Positions 1 through 9,086 of a DNA stretch of 64,000 bases are shown in pieces. The first letter of the stretch is position 1, and each line of letters begins with the position of its first letter. A program made the translations under genes and the position numbers. Location of the stretch: contig NZ_JARHUC010000010.1 in NCBI RefSeq assembly GCF_029223255.1, positions 62,001-126,000 on the forward strand. The letters are read 5' to 3'. This DNA comes from Albimonas marina. GTDB lineage: Bacteria > Pseudomonadota > Alphaproteobacteria > Rhodobacterales > Rhodobacteraceae. Under the pieces are notes generated by a model. It was not told where the DNA came from. It saw only the letters and a list, made by a program, of their open reading frames with translations, and ran no database searches.

Positions 1-773
1 GCGAGCGCCAGAAGCGCCGCCCGGCGCAGCCAGCGCGGGGGGGCGCCGTCCGCCTCCGCCGCCGTGCGCAGGGCCTGTCGAAGGCCCCGCTCCACCGCCT
101 CGGGCGCCGCGCGCAGCAGGCGGGCGGTTTCGGCTTCGGCCTCCTTCAAGGCGTCTTCGACCGGAACGTGGGAGGCGTCGCCTGCGGTCCCCGCCGGGCC
201 GCGCATCGCAAGCGGCGCGCCCGGCGCAGGCCCGGCGGCGGCGAGCAGCAGGCGGGTCAGCGCCACGGCCACGCCCGCCTCGGGCGCCGCGCGCAGCAGG
301 CGGGCGAGCTCCAGCTCCGCCTCGTCCGAGACCGCGGCCTCGGCCAGCAGGGCCGCGGCGGCGCCGGGGGCCGGATCGCGGGCGAGCCGCGCGGCGCCCG
401 GCACGGCGAGGCGCCAGAACCAGGCCGAGAGCGGCGCGCCGGCGGCCCGGCGCAGCAGCAGCAGGCGGCGCGCCTCGGCGGCGTCGCGGAACCACACCGC
501 GCCCGCGGCCCCCGCATGGGGCGCGCCGCCATGCACCGCCCCCAGCGCCGCACGCCGCAGCGACTCCTCCGCGCGTCGGGCGAGCGCCGCGCGCGCCGGA
601 TCGCCCCCGGCCCCGCGCGCCGCGGCCAGGCCCAGGTCGAGACGGCGCAGCAGCAGCAGGCGCCCCCCCGGCTCGGGCGCCGTGCGCAGGGCGTCGGCGG
701 CGAGCGCGGCCAGCCGCCCGGCCGCGCCCTGCGCCCCGCGCACCCGGCAGGTGGCGACCCGCGCATCGGCCAT
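1..773 (-). CDS. unrecognised eCIS-operon protein, C-terminus cut by window edge
   Basis: The reading frame opens with ATG at 773 and stays open to base 1, giving at least 257 residues, so the protein is incomplete here. It begins MADARVATCRVRGAQGAAG and is rich in Ala, Leu and Arg, as expected of a helical protein; no signal peptide or membrane segment is visible. The motif RLLRAAPEA occurs twice exactly 60 residues apart, encoded by an identical stretch of about 31 bases. The start overlaps the stop of a small upstream ORF (ATGA), so it belongs to the eCIS operon. I do not recognise the family. In this position eCIS loci often carry poorly characterised accessory genes close to the AAA+ ATPase gene, which would lie to the left. 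Confidence 0.6.
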   Translation of the reverse strand, partial: MADARVATCRVRGAQGAAGRLAALAADALRTAPEPGGRLLLLRRLDLGLAAARGAGGDPARAALARRAEESLRRAALGAVHGGAPHAGAAGAVWFRDAAEARRLLLLRRAAGAPLSAWFWRLAVPGAARLARDPAPGAAAALLAEAAVSDEAELELARLLRAAPEAGVAVALTRLLLAAAGPAPGAPLAMRGPAGTAGDASHVPVEDALKEAEAETARLLRAAPEAVERGLRQALRTAAEADGAPPRWLRRAALLAL

Positions 774-928
774 CAGCCGCGCCTCCCCGGAGGCGCGGGT
801 CGGAACTTCGCGCGCAGGCCCCGCGCCGAGTCCCGCGCGCCGCCGAAGACCGGGCGCGCCGCCTCCCGTCCGGCCGGAGGCGGCCGCCCGCCTGCGCCCT
901 GCGCGGCGCCGTCCCGGCGGCGGCTCAC
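773..928 (-). CDS. possible 51-residue bridge ORF in the eCIS operon
   Basis: A GTG start overlaps the stop of the 1435-residue gene (GTGA), and the TGA stop overlaps the ATG of the next gene (ATGA). The product is basic and rich in Arg, Pro, Gly and Ala, with no domain. It may be a real small protein, a leader that carries ribosomes across a 150-base gap, or a chance open frame in GC-rich DNA. Two similar bridges occur in the N-ATPase operon of this window, which favours the second reading. Confidence 0.35.
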   Translation of the reverse strand: MSRRRDGAAQGAGGRPPPAGREAARPVFGGARDSARGLRAKFRPAPPGRRG

Positions 929-3900
929 CTCGCCCCCTCCGCCATCAGCTCCACCCGTCCGCCGGCGGCGAGGGAGGCGGGCGCGCCGCGCGCCACGCGC
1001 ACCACCTGCGCGCGGGCCGCGCCGTCGCTCAGGTCCATCACCGTCGCGCGCACGATCTCGATCCCGCCCGCGTCGCGCATCACCGCGGTCATGCCCGCGC
1101 GCACCCGGCTCACGTCCACCGACAGCAGCAGCGTCGCCCCCGGCCGCGCCGGGGCGGCGGAGACCAGCCGCGCGGGCACCAGCGCCCCCGCCGGCGCCAG
1201 CGACGCGGTCAGGGCGCAGATCCGCACCAGGTCGTCCATCGCCGCCCGCGCCGCCGCCTCGCCCGGGACCAGCCGGGCGTAGAGCCAGTCGACCACGTCC
1301 TGCAGCGCCCGGCGCAGCTCCAGCGGCAGGCGGCCCCAGTCCGGCAGGGTCGAGAGATCGGCCATCGGCGCGGGATCGTCGAAGGCGCTCAGCGCCTGCG
1401 CCCAGGCGAGGCGCACGGCCGGCGCGGCCTGCGCGAAGCCCGCGTGCAGGCAGGCGGCGGCGTCGCCCACGCGCTCGACCTCCTCGGCCACGCGCCGGGC
1501 CAGCGCCGCGCGGCGCAGCGCCGACTGTGCGAGGTCCGCGAGCGCCGCCCGCGCCAGCAGCGTGGCGCGCGCGGCCGCCAGATCGAGCTTCGCCGCCGCC
1601 GCCCGGTCGATCCCGGCCGCGGACGCCCGCCGCGCCTCCGCCGCCGAGCGCCGCGCGGCGAGCGAGCGCTTCACCGCCCACCCCCCCGGCGTCTCCTGCG
1701 CCGCCAGCCCCCCGGCCCGCGCCGCGGCCATCGGCAGGGCGGCGCGCGCCTGCACCAGCGCCAGCGCCTCGCGCGCGGCCTGCAGGCGGTCGAGCCGGGC
1801 GATCTCGGCCGCGCCCACCTTCCACCAGCCCGCCGGCGTCTCGGCCAGCAGGGCCACGTAGTCGCGGATCTCCTCGGGCGCCTCGCCGTCGTCGGGGGGG
1901 CAGACCAGGTCCCGCACCCGGGTCGCGGCCGGCGAGACGGCGGCCACGGGAACCTCCCGCACCAGCGGCGCGCGACGGGGGCGGCGGAAGACGAAGCCCT
2001 CGACGTGCCGGTCGATCACCGCGGCGCGGCGGGCGTTCACCGCCGCGACGCGAGCGGTTTCCTCGGCCAGCAGGGCGGCGGCGACGGCGGCGTCGTGGCG
2101 CGCCTCGGCGACCTCGACGTCGATCTCGCGCAGGCGCGCGTCGGCCCGCCCCACCATCGCGCGCACCGTCTTGCGCACCGCGCCCGCGTCGCCCAGGACC
2201 CGCCGGTAGATCGCGACCCGCCCCTCGATCAGCCGCAGCAGCGAGACGGTGGAGTCGATCGAGGCCGCGCCGGCCGCGAAATACGAGGCCTCGTGCCGCC
2301 CCGCCACCGCGTCCCGGTCGCGGAAGGCGGTCGGGCTTTCGAGCACCTCGGCCAGGCTCGGCGTCCCCTCGCCGTCGGCGGCGACCCAGCCCGGCGCCTC
2401 GAGGTCGCCCAGCGCCACGCCCTCGCGCGCGGCGCCGCCGCCGATCAGGGCGCCGACGACGCCCAGCGCCTCGATCTTCCCGGCCGAGGCGTATTCCTGC
2501 GCCTCCACCGCCGGGGCCGTCTCCAGCCGCTCGGCGACCGTGGCGGTGCGCTCCACCGTGCCCGGCATCGGCCGCTGGTCGAGCACGTCGTCGGTCCCGA
2601 AGTCGTAGGCGGCGAAGTTGGCCTCCAGCCCCGCGAGGCTGACCGTGCTCTCGCGCACGAACAGCTCCCGGTCCGCGAAGGAAAAGTCCCCGGCGAAGGT
2701 GAAGTCGCTCCGCGAGCCGAAGCCCGTCAGCCCCCCCGCCGACAGCGCCGAGAGGCTGGTCCCCGAGGCCAGCGCCATGCGCCCCGCGGTTGGGGTTCCC
2801 CCCGTCGCGCCCGCCGTCGCCCCGGCCGTGACGCCGATCACCGGATCGTCGGCCACCGGCAGCCGGCTGAGCGGATCGTCGGGGTCGCGCTCCGGGCTCG
2901 CCACGTAGGCGGCCTTGAGGAAGGCCGACAGGTTCTCCGAGGTGGCCCGCGCCCCCTCCTCCCGCGTGGCGAGGTCAGCCAGCGCCGGCGAGGTCACCAG
3001 CTTCGCCGCCGCGTCGCCCCCCAGCATGAAGCGCCGCAGGCGGTAGATGTCCGCCCTCGCCCGCACGAAGCCCAGGTCGACGCGGTCGTTGGTGCGGTCG
3101 ATGCGCGACTTCATCAGGTCGAGGAAGGCGTCGAGCCCCTGCTCGCGCAGCACCGCGAACTCGTCGGCGAGGTAGCCCTGCGGCCAGCGGCCGATCAGCG
3201 CCTCGATCTCCTGCACGGTGCCCGCCTCGACGCCGAAGCCCTCCTCCCCGCTCACGGGGGGCAGGTCGGTCCACTCCCACGCCTCGTTCCCGTCCACCCA
3301 TTCCTCGACCGCGCCGAAGGGCGTGGCGTCGCGCAGCCAGTAGGCGATCCGGCCGGAGGGGGAGATCGTACCCACGGGCCCCCACTCCACCGCCGTGCCC
3401 GCGGACTGGCGGAAGGCGAGGCCCCCGACCACCACGTGGTCGAGGTCGAAGTTCCGCGCCGCGCCCAGGACCGAGAACGGCGCCTCGATGCGCGTCCACA
3501 CGCCCTGCGGCGGCAGCGCGCCGGCCCGGAAGCCGGGGGTCTGGGCGGTGAAGAACAGCCCCTCGGGATCGCCCCAGCCCCAGCCCAGCGCCCCCTCGTG
3601 ATTGTAGGCGCGCAGCGCCACGCCCAGCGCCGCCTGGTCGCCCGCCGCCCCGACGCGGACCCAGGCGAACAGGCGGTCGCCGGCGGACAGACGCTCTGTG
3701 CGGGGCGCGTCGCGGTAGAGGTGCCCCTGCTCCTCGGGCCCCGCGGCCACCCGGCGGATGCGGACGCCGGCGAGCGGCCCGGCCGCGGTCGCCATCTCCT
3801 CGGGCGGCGAGGCGGCCTCGTCCCAGCCCGGGGTCTTGCCGGCGATGGCGGCCGCCAGCCGCTCCCGCCGGGCGCGCACGTATTCGCGCCGGGCGAGCCA

Positions 3901-5232
3901 GTGGGCGCGGTCCCGCTCGATCCGCCGGATCGCGGCGGCGAAGGCGGGATCCACCGCCTCGATCTCGAAGAGCCGCGGCTCGTAGACCGCGGCGGGGACG
4001 GGGGCGAGCAGCTCCACCGTCTCGGCCCGGTCGAGGCGCAGGGGGGCGAGCGGCGCGCTCTCGTCCACCGCGAGGCCCACCTCCTCCAGCGGCGCGGGGC
4101 GCAGCGAGATCCGGGCGGTCGCGGGGAACAGGCTGCGCCGCCGGGTGGCCACGTCGATCGCGTCGCGCGGCAGGCCGCCCACGGGGGGGAGGGTGCGGAA
4201 GGCGGCGGCGAAGGCTTCGGCCGTCAGCTCCGGCAGGTCGGCGAGGTGTTCGGCGAACTGGGCGACCTGCGCCTGCCACAGGGTCGCGCTCCCCTGCCCT
4301 TCGGCGACCTGGGTGCGCGGGATCGGCGCGCCGCCCATGCGGCGCACCGCGGCGCGGTCGACGAATTCCAGCGTCCAGTCGGGGGCGAAGCCGACCAGGG
4401 CGAGCGGCAGGCCCAGCCCCTCCCACGGGTGGGCGCCGCGCGGGCCCAGGCGCCGCTCCATCGCGAAGACGCGGTGGGCGAGCGCGTTGCGCTTCAGCGC
4501 CCCCGCGGGCACGGGGCCGTAGTCCGCCCCGCCGTCGCCCGCCAGCATCTCCGCCGGCCAGAAGGCCAGCGCCAGCCGGGCGCCGTCGATCAGCTGCAGG
4601 TCGTCGTAGGGATCGTCGCGCGGATCCGGGGGGCAGTCGCGCGCGGCGTCGGCGAGGATCGCGACCGTCGTCGGCTCCAGCACCAGCACCGCGGCGCGGG
4701 GCAGCGCCTCGGCCGCGGGCGCCGCCAGCGCCTCGGCCAGCGCCGGGCCCATGCGCCGCGGCAGCAGGGGGCGCAGGCCGGGGAAGGCGGGGTCGGGCGC
4801 GCCCGGCGCGGGCGGCGCCGGCGCGGGATCGCCCGCGGCGATGGCGTCCAGCAGGTCCGCCCGCGCCCAGATCGGCAGCGAGCCCAGCGCGATCCGCCGG
4901 TCGGCGGGCAGGCGCAGATCCTCGCCCGAGCGCGCGAGCCCCGAGCCCGCCGCCAGCCGCAGCCAGGCCTCGGGAGGCGCGGCCCCCAGCGCCGAGACCT
5001 CGGGCGCGGCCTCCAGCCCCTCGATCACCCCCGCGGCGACCGAGCGGCCCCGCAGGCGCTGCACGCCGGCGTTGACCGCCTGCTCGGCGCTCAGCGCCCG
5101 GTGGCCCAGCGCCCGGCCGGGGAAGGCGTTGATCCGCCGCCGCCAGGTGTCGGCCACGGGCGCCAGCGGCGGGTCGGCGGCCAGCACATGCTCGTCGCGC
5201 AGCGGCTCGTCCAGGGTTCGGGTCACGCGCAT
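925..5232 (-). CDS. very large eCIS-associated protein (1435 aa) with N-terminal 'FDGR' module
   Basis: This is the largest gene of the injection-system operon. The ATG at 5232 follows a GAGGAGGG ribosome site. Residues about 34-79 hold a module (NAFPGRALGHRALSAEQ, ending GVIEGLEA) that also occurs in the next two genes upstream. Residues about 490-620 read like a beta-sandwich (galactose-binding or lectin-like): alternating hydrophobic strands with VWTRIEAPFSV and FDLDHVVVGGLAF. Residues about 1030-1075 are Ala/Glu/Arg-rich and probably coiled coil. No signal peptide or transmembrane segment is seen. Size, modular make-up and position downstream of the baseplate genes suggest an external structural part such as a fibre or a baseplate-attached protein, but this is inference. 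I cannot assign an Afp/PVC counterpart with confidence. Confidence 0.75.
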   Translation of the reverse strand: MRVTRTLDEPLRDEHVLAADPPLAPVADTWRRRINAFPGRALGHRALSAEQAVNAGVQRLRGRSVAAGVIEGLEAAPEVSALGAAPPEAWLRLAAGSGLARSGEDLRLPADRRIALGSLPIWARADLLDAIAAGDPAPAPPAPGAPDPAFPGLRPLLPRRMGPALAEALAAPAAEALPRAAVLVLEPTTVAILADAARDCPPDPRDDPYDDLQLIDGARLALAFWPAEMLAGDGGADYGPVPAGALKRNALAHRVFAMERRLGPRGAHPWEGLGLPLALVGFAPDWTLEFVDRAAVRRMGGAPIPRTQVAEGQGSATLWQAQVAQFAEHLADLPELTAEAFAAAFRTLPPVGGLPRDAIDVATRRRSLFPATARISLRPAPLEEVGLAVDESAPLAPLRLDRAETVELLAPVPAAVYEPRLFEIEAVDPAFAAAIRRIERDRAHWLARREYVRARRERLAAAIAGKTPGWDEAASPPEEMATAAGPLAGVRIRRVAAGPEEQGHLYRDAPRTERLSAGDRLFAWVRVGAAGDQAALGVALRAYNHEGALGWGWGDPEGLFFTAQTPGFRAGALPPQGVWTRIEAPFSVLGAARNFDLDHVVVGGLAFRQSAGTAVEWGPVGTISPSGRIAYWLRDATPFGAVEEWVDGNEAWEWTDLPPVSGEEGFGVEAGTVQEIEALIGRWPQGYLADEFAVLREQGLDAFLDLMKSRIDRTNDRVDLGFVRARADIYRLRRFMLGGDAAAKLVTSPALADLATREEGARATSENLSAFLKAAYVASPERDPDDPLSRLPVADDPVIGVTAGATAGATGGTPTAGRMALASGTSLSALSAGGLTGFGSRSDFTFAGDFSFADRELFVRESTVSLAGLEANFAAYDFGTDDVLDQRPMPGTVERTATVAERLETAPAVEAQEYASAGKIEALGVVGALIGGGAAREGVALGDLEAPGWVAADGEGTPSLAEVLESPTAFRDRDAVAGRHEASYFAAGAASIDSTVSLLRLIEGRVAIYRRVLGDAGAVRKTVRAMVGRADARLREIDVEVAEARHDAAVAAALLAEETARVAAVNARRAAVIDRHVEGFVFRRPRRAPLVREVPVAAVSPAATRVRDLVCPPDDGEAPEEIRDYVALLAETPAGWWKVGAAEIARLDRLQAAREALALVQARAALPMAAARAGGLAAQETPGGWAVKRSLAARRSAAEARRASAAGIDRAAAAKLDLAAARATLLARAALADLAQSALRRAALARRVAEEVERVGDAAACLHAGFAQAAPAVRLAWAQALSAFDDPAPMADLSTLPDWGRLPLELRRALQDVVDWLYARLVPGEAAARAAMDDLVRICALTASLAPAGALVPARLVSAAPARPGATLLLSVDVSRVRAGMTAVMRDAGGIEIVRATVMDLSDGAARAQVVRVARGAPASLAAGGRVELMAEGAR

Positions 5233-5260
5233 CGCTCGCCCTCCTCGGCGGATCGGGTCG

Positions 5261-7558
5261 TCACAGGGCCTCGTCGATGATCTTGCCCAGGCTGTCGGCG
5301 TTGCGGGTCTGCGCGGCCTTGGCGACGCCCGCCGCCGCCTGCGCCAGCGCCTCCCCCTCCAGCCGCAGCCCCAGCCGGTCGAGGTCGAGCGCGCGGCCCG
5401 CCTCCCCGATCCAGGCGGCGTCGGCCTCGGCGAGCGGCGCGTCCATCGCCCCCTCCAGCCGCGCGAGCCCCAGCCCGAGGTCCGCGAGATCGAAGTCCGC
5501 CGCCACGTCCAGCACGTCCGCCTCGGTCAGGACCGAGGGGCCGTCGTCCCCCTCCGCCGCCGCCAGGATGCGCGAGACGGCGATGCGCTCGACCCCGGTG
5601 CGCGCGGTCAGCGTGGCGCGGCGCAGCTCCATCGGGTCGGAGCCGGCGGGAACCAGCGCGCGCGGATCGCTCGACGACAGCTCCCGGCGACGCAGGAAGT
5701 CAGTCGCGTCCCCCGGCATCACGCCCGTCGAGCCGGCCCGGAGCGCCGCCAGCGCGTCGATCCGGCTCGCGAGGCTGGCGCCGCCGCTCGCCGCGCGCAG
5801 GCTGGTGGGGATGTCGACGATGGGCGGCGTCTCCACCGTGCCGCCGCCGCCGTCCCCGCCCCCGCTCTCCGGCGCCGCGGCCTCGAGCAGGATCACCGCC
5901 TCGGCGGTCAGCGGCGCGCTCGCGATCATCGCGGGGGCCGAGAGGAACGCCGCGATCCGGGCGCGGGCGGCGGAGGTCGAGACCTCGGCCACCGCCTCCA
6001 GCCGCTCCAGCAGCCCCAGCGCCTCGGCCCGCTCGCGGACCGCGGCGTCGGCGCGGGCGTCGTCGCCGGCGACGGGCACGGCGACGCCGGTCAGCGCCGC
6101 TTCCCGCGGGACCGCGCGGCGGCGGACGTACCACAGCGTCGGCGCGGCGCCCCCGGCCGTCGGCAGGGCGCCCAGCGCCTCCTCCCAGGCGGCGATCCAG
6201 GCGTCGAGCTCGGCGCGTTCCGCCGCCGTCAGCCCATCGGGCGCGGGGCCCTCCGGCGCCCGCCGCCGCGCGCGCTTGCCCAGCAGGGCCGAGAGCCCGT
6301 CGGCCGGATTGCGCGTCCCGGCGAGCTCCGCCCCCGGCGCGGCCTTCACCGACAGCCCCGCCAGCGCCGCCTCGAACCGCGCGAGGCGCGCGCGGGAGAC
6401 GGGGGCGATCACCGTCACCCCCACCCCGTCCAGCGCCCCCTCGGTCGCGAGGTCGAGGGGCGGCAGGGCGAGGCTCTCCTCGGCGATGGCGGCCAGCTCG
6501 TCCTCCGGCGCGAAGGCGAGCGTCACGTCGACCTCGGCGGGGAACCACAGCTGCCGGAACCCGTCCGCCATCGCCACCACGCCCGAGGCCGGCATCGGCC
6601 CCGCCGGCGGCAGCGCCGCGAAGGACTGGGAGGCGGCGAAGGCCCCGCCGCGCCCCGCCTCCGCCCGCGCGGTCATCACGTCCGCCAGGTGGTCGCGATG
6701 CTGGACGAGGAACGCTTCGGCCAGCGCGCGGGGCCGGGCGCCGAGGCTGACCTGGAGGGGGGTGTCGGCGCCCGTCTCCCGGCGCACCATCGCCATGTCG
6801 ATCCAGCGCAGCGAGCCGCGATCCAGCGCCACCATGGCGAGCGGCAGGATGTCCTGCGGCATCCCCGCCGGCTCGCCCAGGAAGATCTCCCGCGCCGCCA
6901 TCCGGCGGGCGTCGGCGAGGCCCGCGCTCTCCCCCAGCCGCCAGGGAACCAGCGTGATCGCGGTCGCCTCGATCACGTCGCCGTCCTCGACCCGGCGCCG
7001 CCCGCCGATCGAGGTCGGGTAGGCCGCGATCTCGTTCGCCGTCCACTCCACCGGCCGCAGGCCGAGGATGAACAGGCCCGAGCGGCGGCCCAGCGGCTGG
7101 CGCGGCTCCAGGTTCAGGCCGAGGACGGCGTTCAGCCGGCGCGTCTCGCCCAGGTCCAGCAGCGCGATCTCGCGCCGCGTCTCGATCATCACCAGCTCGC
7201 CTGCGGGGGTGATCCCGTGGCCCGGCTCGATCGCCAGCCCCGCCCCGCGCGCGTCCGAGGCGGCCGAGACCTCCAGCCCCTCCGTCACCCCGGTCCCCGA
7301 GGCGCGGGCGAGGTCGGCCTGGCGCTGGCGGACGTAGTCCTGGTCGCGGGTCAGGTCGGCCCCGGTCAGGAACCGCCCGTCGAACCAGCGCGGGCGCGCG
7401 CGCAGCCCGTCGAGCACCAGCGCCCCCTCGCCCAGCGCATCCTCGATCCGCCCGCGCTCCACCAGGTCGGGGTCGTCGGGGCGGGCCAGCCGCGCGATCT
7501 CGCGCGCCTCGGCGGCCTCGATCAGGGTGCGGGCTCCGGCCTTCGTCAGGTCCGCCAT
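5261..7558 (-). CDS. eCIS-associated protein (765 aa) with 'FDGR' module
   Basis: The gene lies 28 bases upstream of the 1435-residue gene; its ATG at 7558 follows GGAGG. Residues about 58-98 carry the module RWFDGRFLTGADLTRDQDY ... GVTEGLEV, shared with both neighbouring genes. Just after it, ITPAGELVMIETRREI suggests a short beta-rich fold. Further on come Ala-rich helical stretches. No catalytic motif, signal peptide or membrane segment is visible. Proteins with this 'FDGR-LT..DL....Y' start are common in phage-tail-like loci and are probably structural (fibre or baseplate accessory), but their role is not established. I assign function only from the module and the operon. Confidence 0.75.
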   Translation of the reverse strand: MADLTKAGARTLIEAAEAREIARLARPDDPDLVERGRIEDALGEGALVLDGLRARPRWFDGRFLTGADLTRDQDYVRQRQADLARASGTGVTEGLEVSAASDARGAGLAIEPGHGITPAGELVMIETRREIALLDLGETRRLNAVLGLNLEPRQPLGRRSGLFILGLRPVEWTANEIAAYPTSIGGRRRVEDGDVIEATAITLVPWRLGESAGLADARRMAAREIFLGEPAGMPQDILPLAMVALDRGSLRWIDMAMVRRETGADTPLQVSLGARPRALAEAFLVQHRDHLADVMTARAEAGRGGAFAASQSFAALPPAGPMPASGVVAMADGFRQLWFPAEVDVTLAFAPEDELAAIAEESLALPPLDLATEGALDGVGVTVIAPVSRARLARFEAALAGLSVKAAPGAELAGTRNPADGLSALLGKRARRRAPEGPAPDGLTAAERAELDAWIAAWEEALGALPTAGGAAPTLWYVRRRAVPREAALTGVAVPVAGDDARADAAVRERAEALGLLERLEAVAEVSTSAARARIAAFLSAPAMIASAPLTAEAVILLEAAAPESGGGDGGGGTVETPPIVDIPTSLRAASGGASLASRIDALAALRAGSTGVMPGDATDFLRRRELSSSDPRALVPAGSDPMELRRATLTARTGVERIAVSRILAAAEGDDGPSVLTEADVLDVAADFDLADLGLGLARLEGAMDAPLAEADAAWIGEAGRALDLDRLGLRLEGEALAQAAAGVAKAAQTRNADSLGKIIDEAL

Positions 7559-7571
7559 GGCGCGTCCTCCT

Positions 7572-8429
7572 TCACGGCTCGATCAGGGCCGACGTGTCGA
7601 GCGCCGCCCCCTGCCACCGCCCCGGCAGGGCGATGAAGGGGCGGAGCGAATTGTCCACCTGCGTGCGCAGGGTCAGGTCGAGCTGCGGGCGCGCGCCCGG
7701 CTCGGGCCCCACCGTCACCGGGATCGCGACCCGCGCGAGCAGCGCGGCGGTCGGATCCTCGCCCCCCACGTGCTCGCGCAGGGGCGGGGGGACGCCGGGC
7801 GGCGACCAGGCGGCGAGCACGGCCTCCAGCCGCTCCTCCGCCGTGGCGTCGGGCGCGGGCCAGAAGTTCCGCGGCGCGGGGATCGGGTCCGGCCCGCCCT
7901 CCGCCCGCGGCACGAGGGTCAGGCGCGGGGTCTCGGCCAGCCGCGCGGGCGTGGTCGCGTCGCGCCCCTCGAAGGGCCCCGAGGCGAAGCTGGGGGTCAG
8001 CCCGGCGGCGCAGCTGCGCGCCGAGATGAACACGTCCACCACCACGCACGGGTCCAGCGGCGCCCGCGGGGGGGCGTGCAGGATCGAGCGCAGAACCGCC
8101 GTCTCCTGCCCCTCGAACCAGCGCGCGAGGCGGATGCACCAGGGCGCCGCCAGCTCCATCAGCCGCCCCGCGCGGTCGAGCGCGAGGCCCGGCTCCACCC
8201 GCAATTCCAGCTCTCCGTCGCCCGCCTCCGGCGCGCGGACCCGCAGGCCCGCCAGCGTGCCGTAGCCGTGCAGGGCGCGCAGCGCGGCGGCGAGGCGGCC
8301 GCGGTGATAGGTCTGCTCGTCGCGGAAATCGGCCGCGTCCAGCAGCACGCCGGTCTCGTAGTTCACCCGCTCGGCGGCGGGGGCGCCCTCCAGCGGGTCG
8401 GAGGGGACCAGGGGATCGTCCAGGCTCAT
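7572..8429 (-). CDS. eCIS-associated protein (285 aa) with 'FDGR'-type module
   Basis: Starts at ATG 8429 (MSLDDPLVPSDPLEG). Residues about 22-64 (VNYETGVLLDAADFRDEQ, then LRALHGYGTLAGLRV) are the clearest copy in this window of the 'ALHGxG..xGLxV' module also found at the start of the two downstream proteins. The next stretch (LELRVEPGLALDRAGRLM) looks like a small beta domain. The rest has no recognisable motif; there is a Cys pair near residue 130. It is probably a structural accessory of the injection system. Three adjacent genes sharing one module suggests duplication or co-assembly on a common partner. Confidence 0.7.
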   Translation of the reverse strand: MSLDDPLVPSDPLEGAPAAERVNYETGVLLDAADFRDEQTYHRGRLAAALRALHGYGTLAGLRVRAPEAGDGELELRVEPGLALDRAGRLMELAAPWCIRLARWFEGQETAVLRSILHAPPRAPLDPCVVVDVFISARSCAAGLTPSFASGPFEGRDATTPARLAETPRLTLVPRAEGGPDPIPAPRNFWPAPDATAEERLEAVLAAWSPPGVPPPLREHVGGEDPTAALLARVAIPVTVGPEPGARPQLDLTLRTQVDNSLRPFIALPGRWQGAALDTSALIEP

Positions 8430-8453
8430 CGCATCCTCCGCGTCAGGGCCGCG

Positions 8454-8729
8454 TCACAGGCGGCGCAGCAGGCCGGCGTCGGTCAGCCGCAGGTCGGTTC
8501 GGGTCAGGTCGGTCGAGACGTCGTCCACCAGCAGCGCGCGCAGCCGCGCGTCGATCAGGGGCGCGGGGTCGTCGGCCACCTGCACCACCAGCTCGACCGG
8601 CCTGCTCGCGTTCCCGGCGCCGTCGACCACCACCAGCCGGAACCGCCAGCGGCCGATCGCCAGCTTGTTCTCGACCAGCAGGTCGGGCGCCTTCTGCGCC
8701 AGGGTCTTGCCGGGGACGAGCTCGACCAT
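8454..8729 (-). CDS. small Ig-like protein (91 aa), paralogue of the next gene
   Basis: The core IGRWRFRLVVVDGAGNAS followed by VELVVQVADDPAP is the last two strands of an Ig/PKD-like beta-sandwich. It matches the neighbouring 112-residue protein almost residue for residue over about 35 positions. The N-terminus, with KAPDLLVENK, likewise parallels KETDVLVEST in the neighbour. No signal peptide is present, so it is made in the cytosol, as expected for a particle part. Tandem placement next to the gpI-like gene suggests decoration or adaptor proteins of the baseplate or fibre; this is inference. Confidence 0.65.
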   Translation of the reverse strand: MVELVPGKTLAQKAPDLLVENKLAIGRWRFRLVVVDGAGNASRPVELVVQVADDPAPLIDARLRALLVDDVSTDLTRTDLRLTDAGLLRRL

Positions 8730-8734
8730 CGGGC

Positions 8735-9073
8735 TCAGGCCTCGACCAGGGTGAAGCGGTACTCGGCCACGCCCGAGCCGCCCTCCGGCTGGTCGGTCGA
8801 CCGGGCGCCCGAGAGGATGAAGTTCGATCCGAACCCCACCACCGGCTCGATCCGCACCCCCTCGACGTCGCGGATGTCGAGCACCGCGGTCGGGGCCGCG
8901 TCGTCCTGCACGATCACCTCGAGGAAGGCGGGGGCGGAGGCGTTGCCCGCCTCGTCCACCACCACCAGCCGGAAGCGGTGGCGCCCGATGGGCAGGGCCG
9001 AGGCGCCGGTGGATTCCACCAGCACGTCCGTCTCCTTCTGCACGATCGGCTCGTTGGGCTTGAACACGGGCAT
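8735..9073 (-). CDS. small Ig/PKD-like protein (112 aa)
   Basis: The true start is ATG 9073, which follows GAAGGAGA at good spacing; longer open frames upstream are not supported. Residues about 28-60 carry IGRHRFRLVVVDEAGNAS and FLEVIVQDDAAPTAVLD, an Ig-like C-terminal half shared with the 91-residue neighbour. The C-terminus (FILSGARSTDQPEGGSGV) resembles a PKD strand pair and also resembles the very end of the 890-residue protein upstream (FLLSSARSTAFGG). The three adjacent products therefore share pieces of one fold. Likely a structural accessory of the injection system; exact role unknown. Confidence 0.65.
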   Translation of the reverse strand: MPVFKPNEPIVQKETDVLVESTGASALPIGRHRFRLVVVDEAGNASAPAFLEVIVQDDAAPTAVLDIRDVEGVRIEPVVGFGSNFILSGARSTDQPEGGSGVAEYRFTLVEA

Positions 9074-9086
9074 GGGGGGGTCTCCT

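Noticed and set aside
257-766. 169-residue minus-strand frame
   Set aside because: It is out of frame with the open frame that starts at ATG 773 overlapping the upstream stop; composition (Cys/Arg/Pro runs) is that of a shadow frame.
64-5280. 1738-codon open frame on the plus strand, and similar long plus-strand frames opposite 5-25 kb
   Set aside because: They are Arg/Pro/Gly/Ala-rich antisense shadows of the eCIS genes, typical of GC-rich DNA; no domain or proper ribosome site, and the minus strand has recognisable families throughout.
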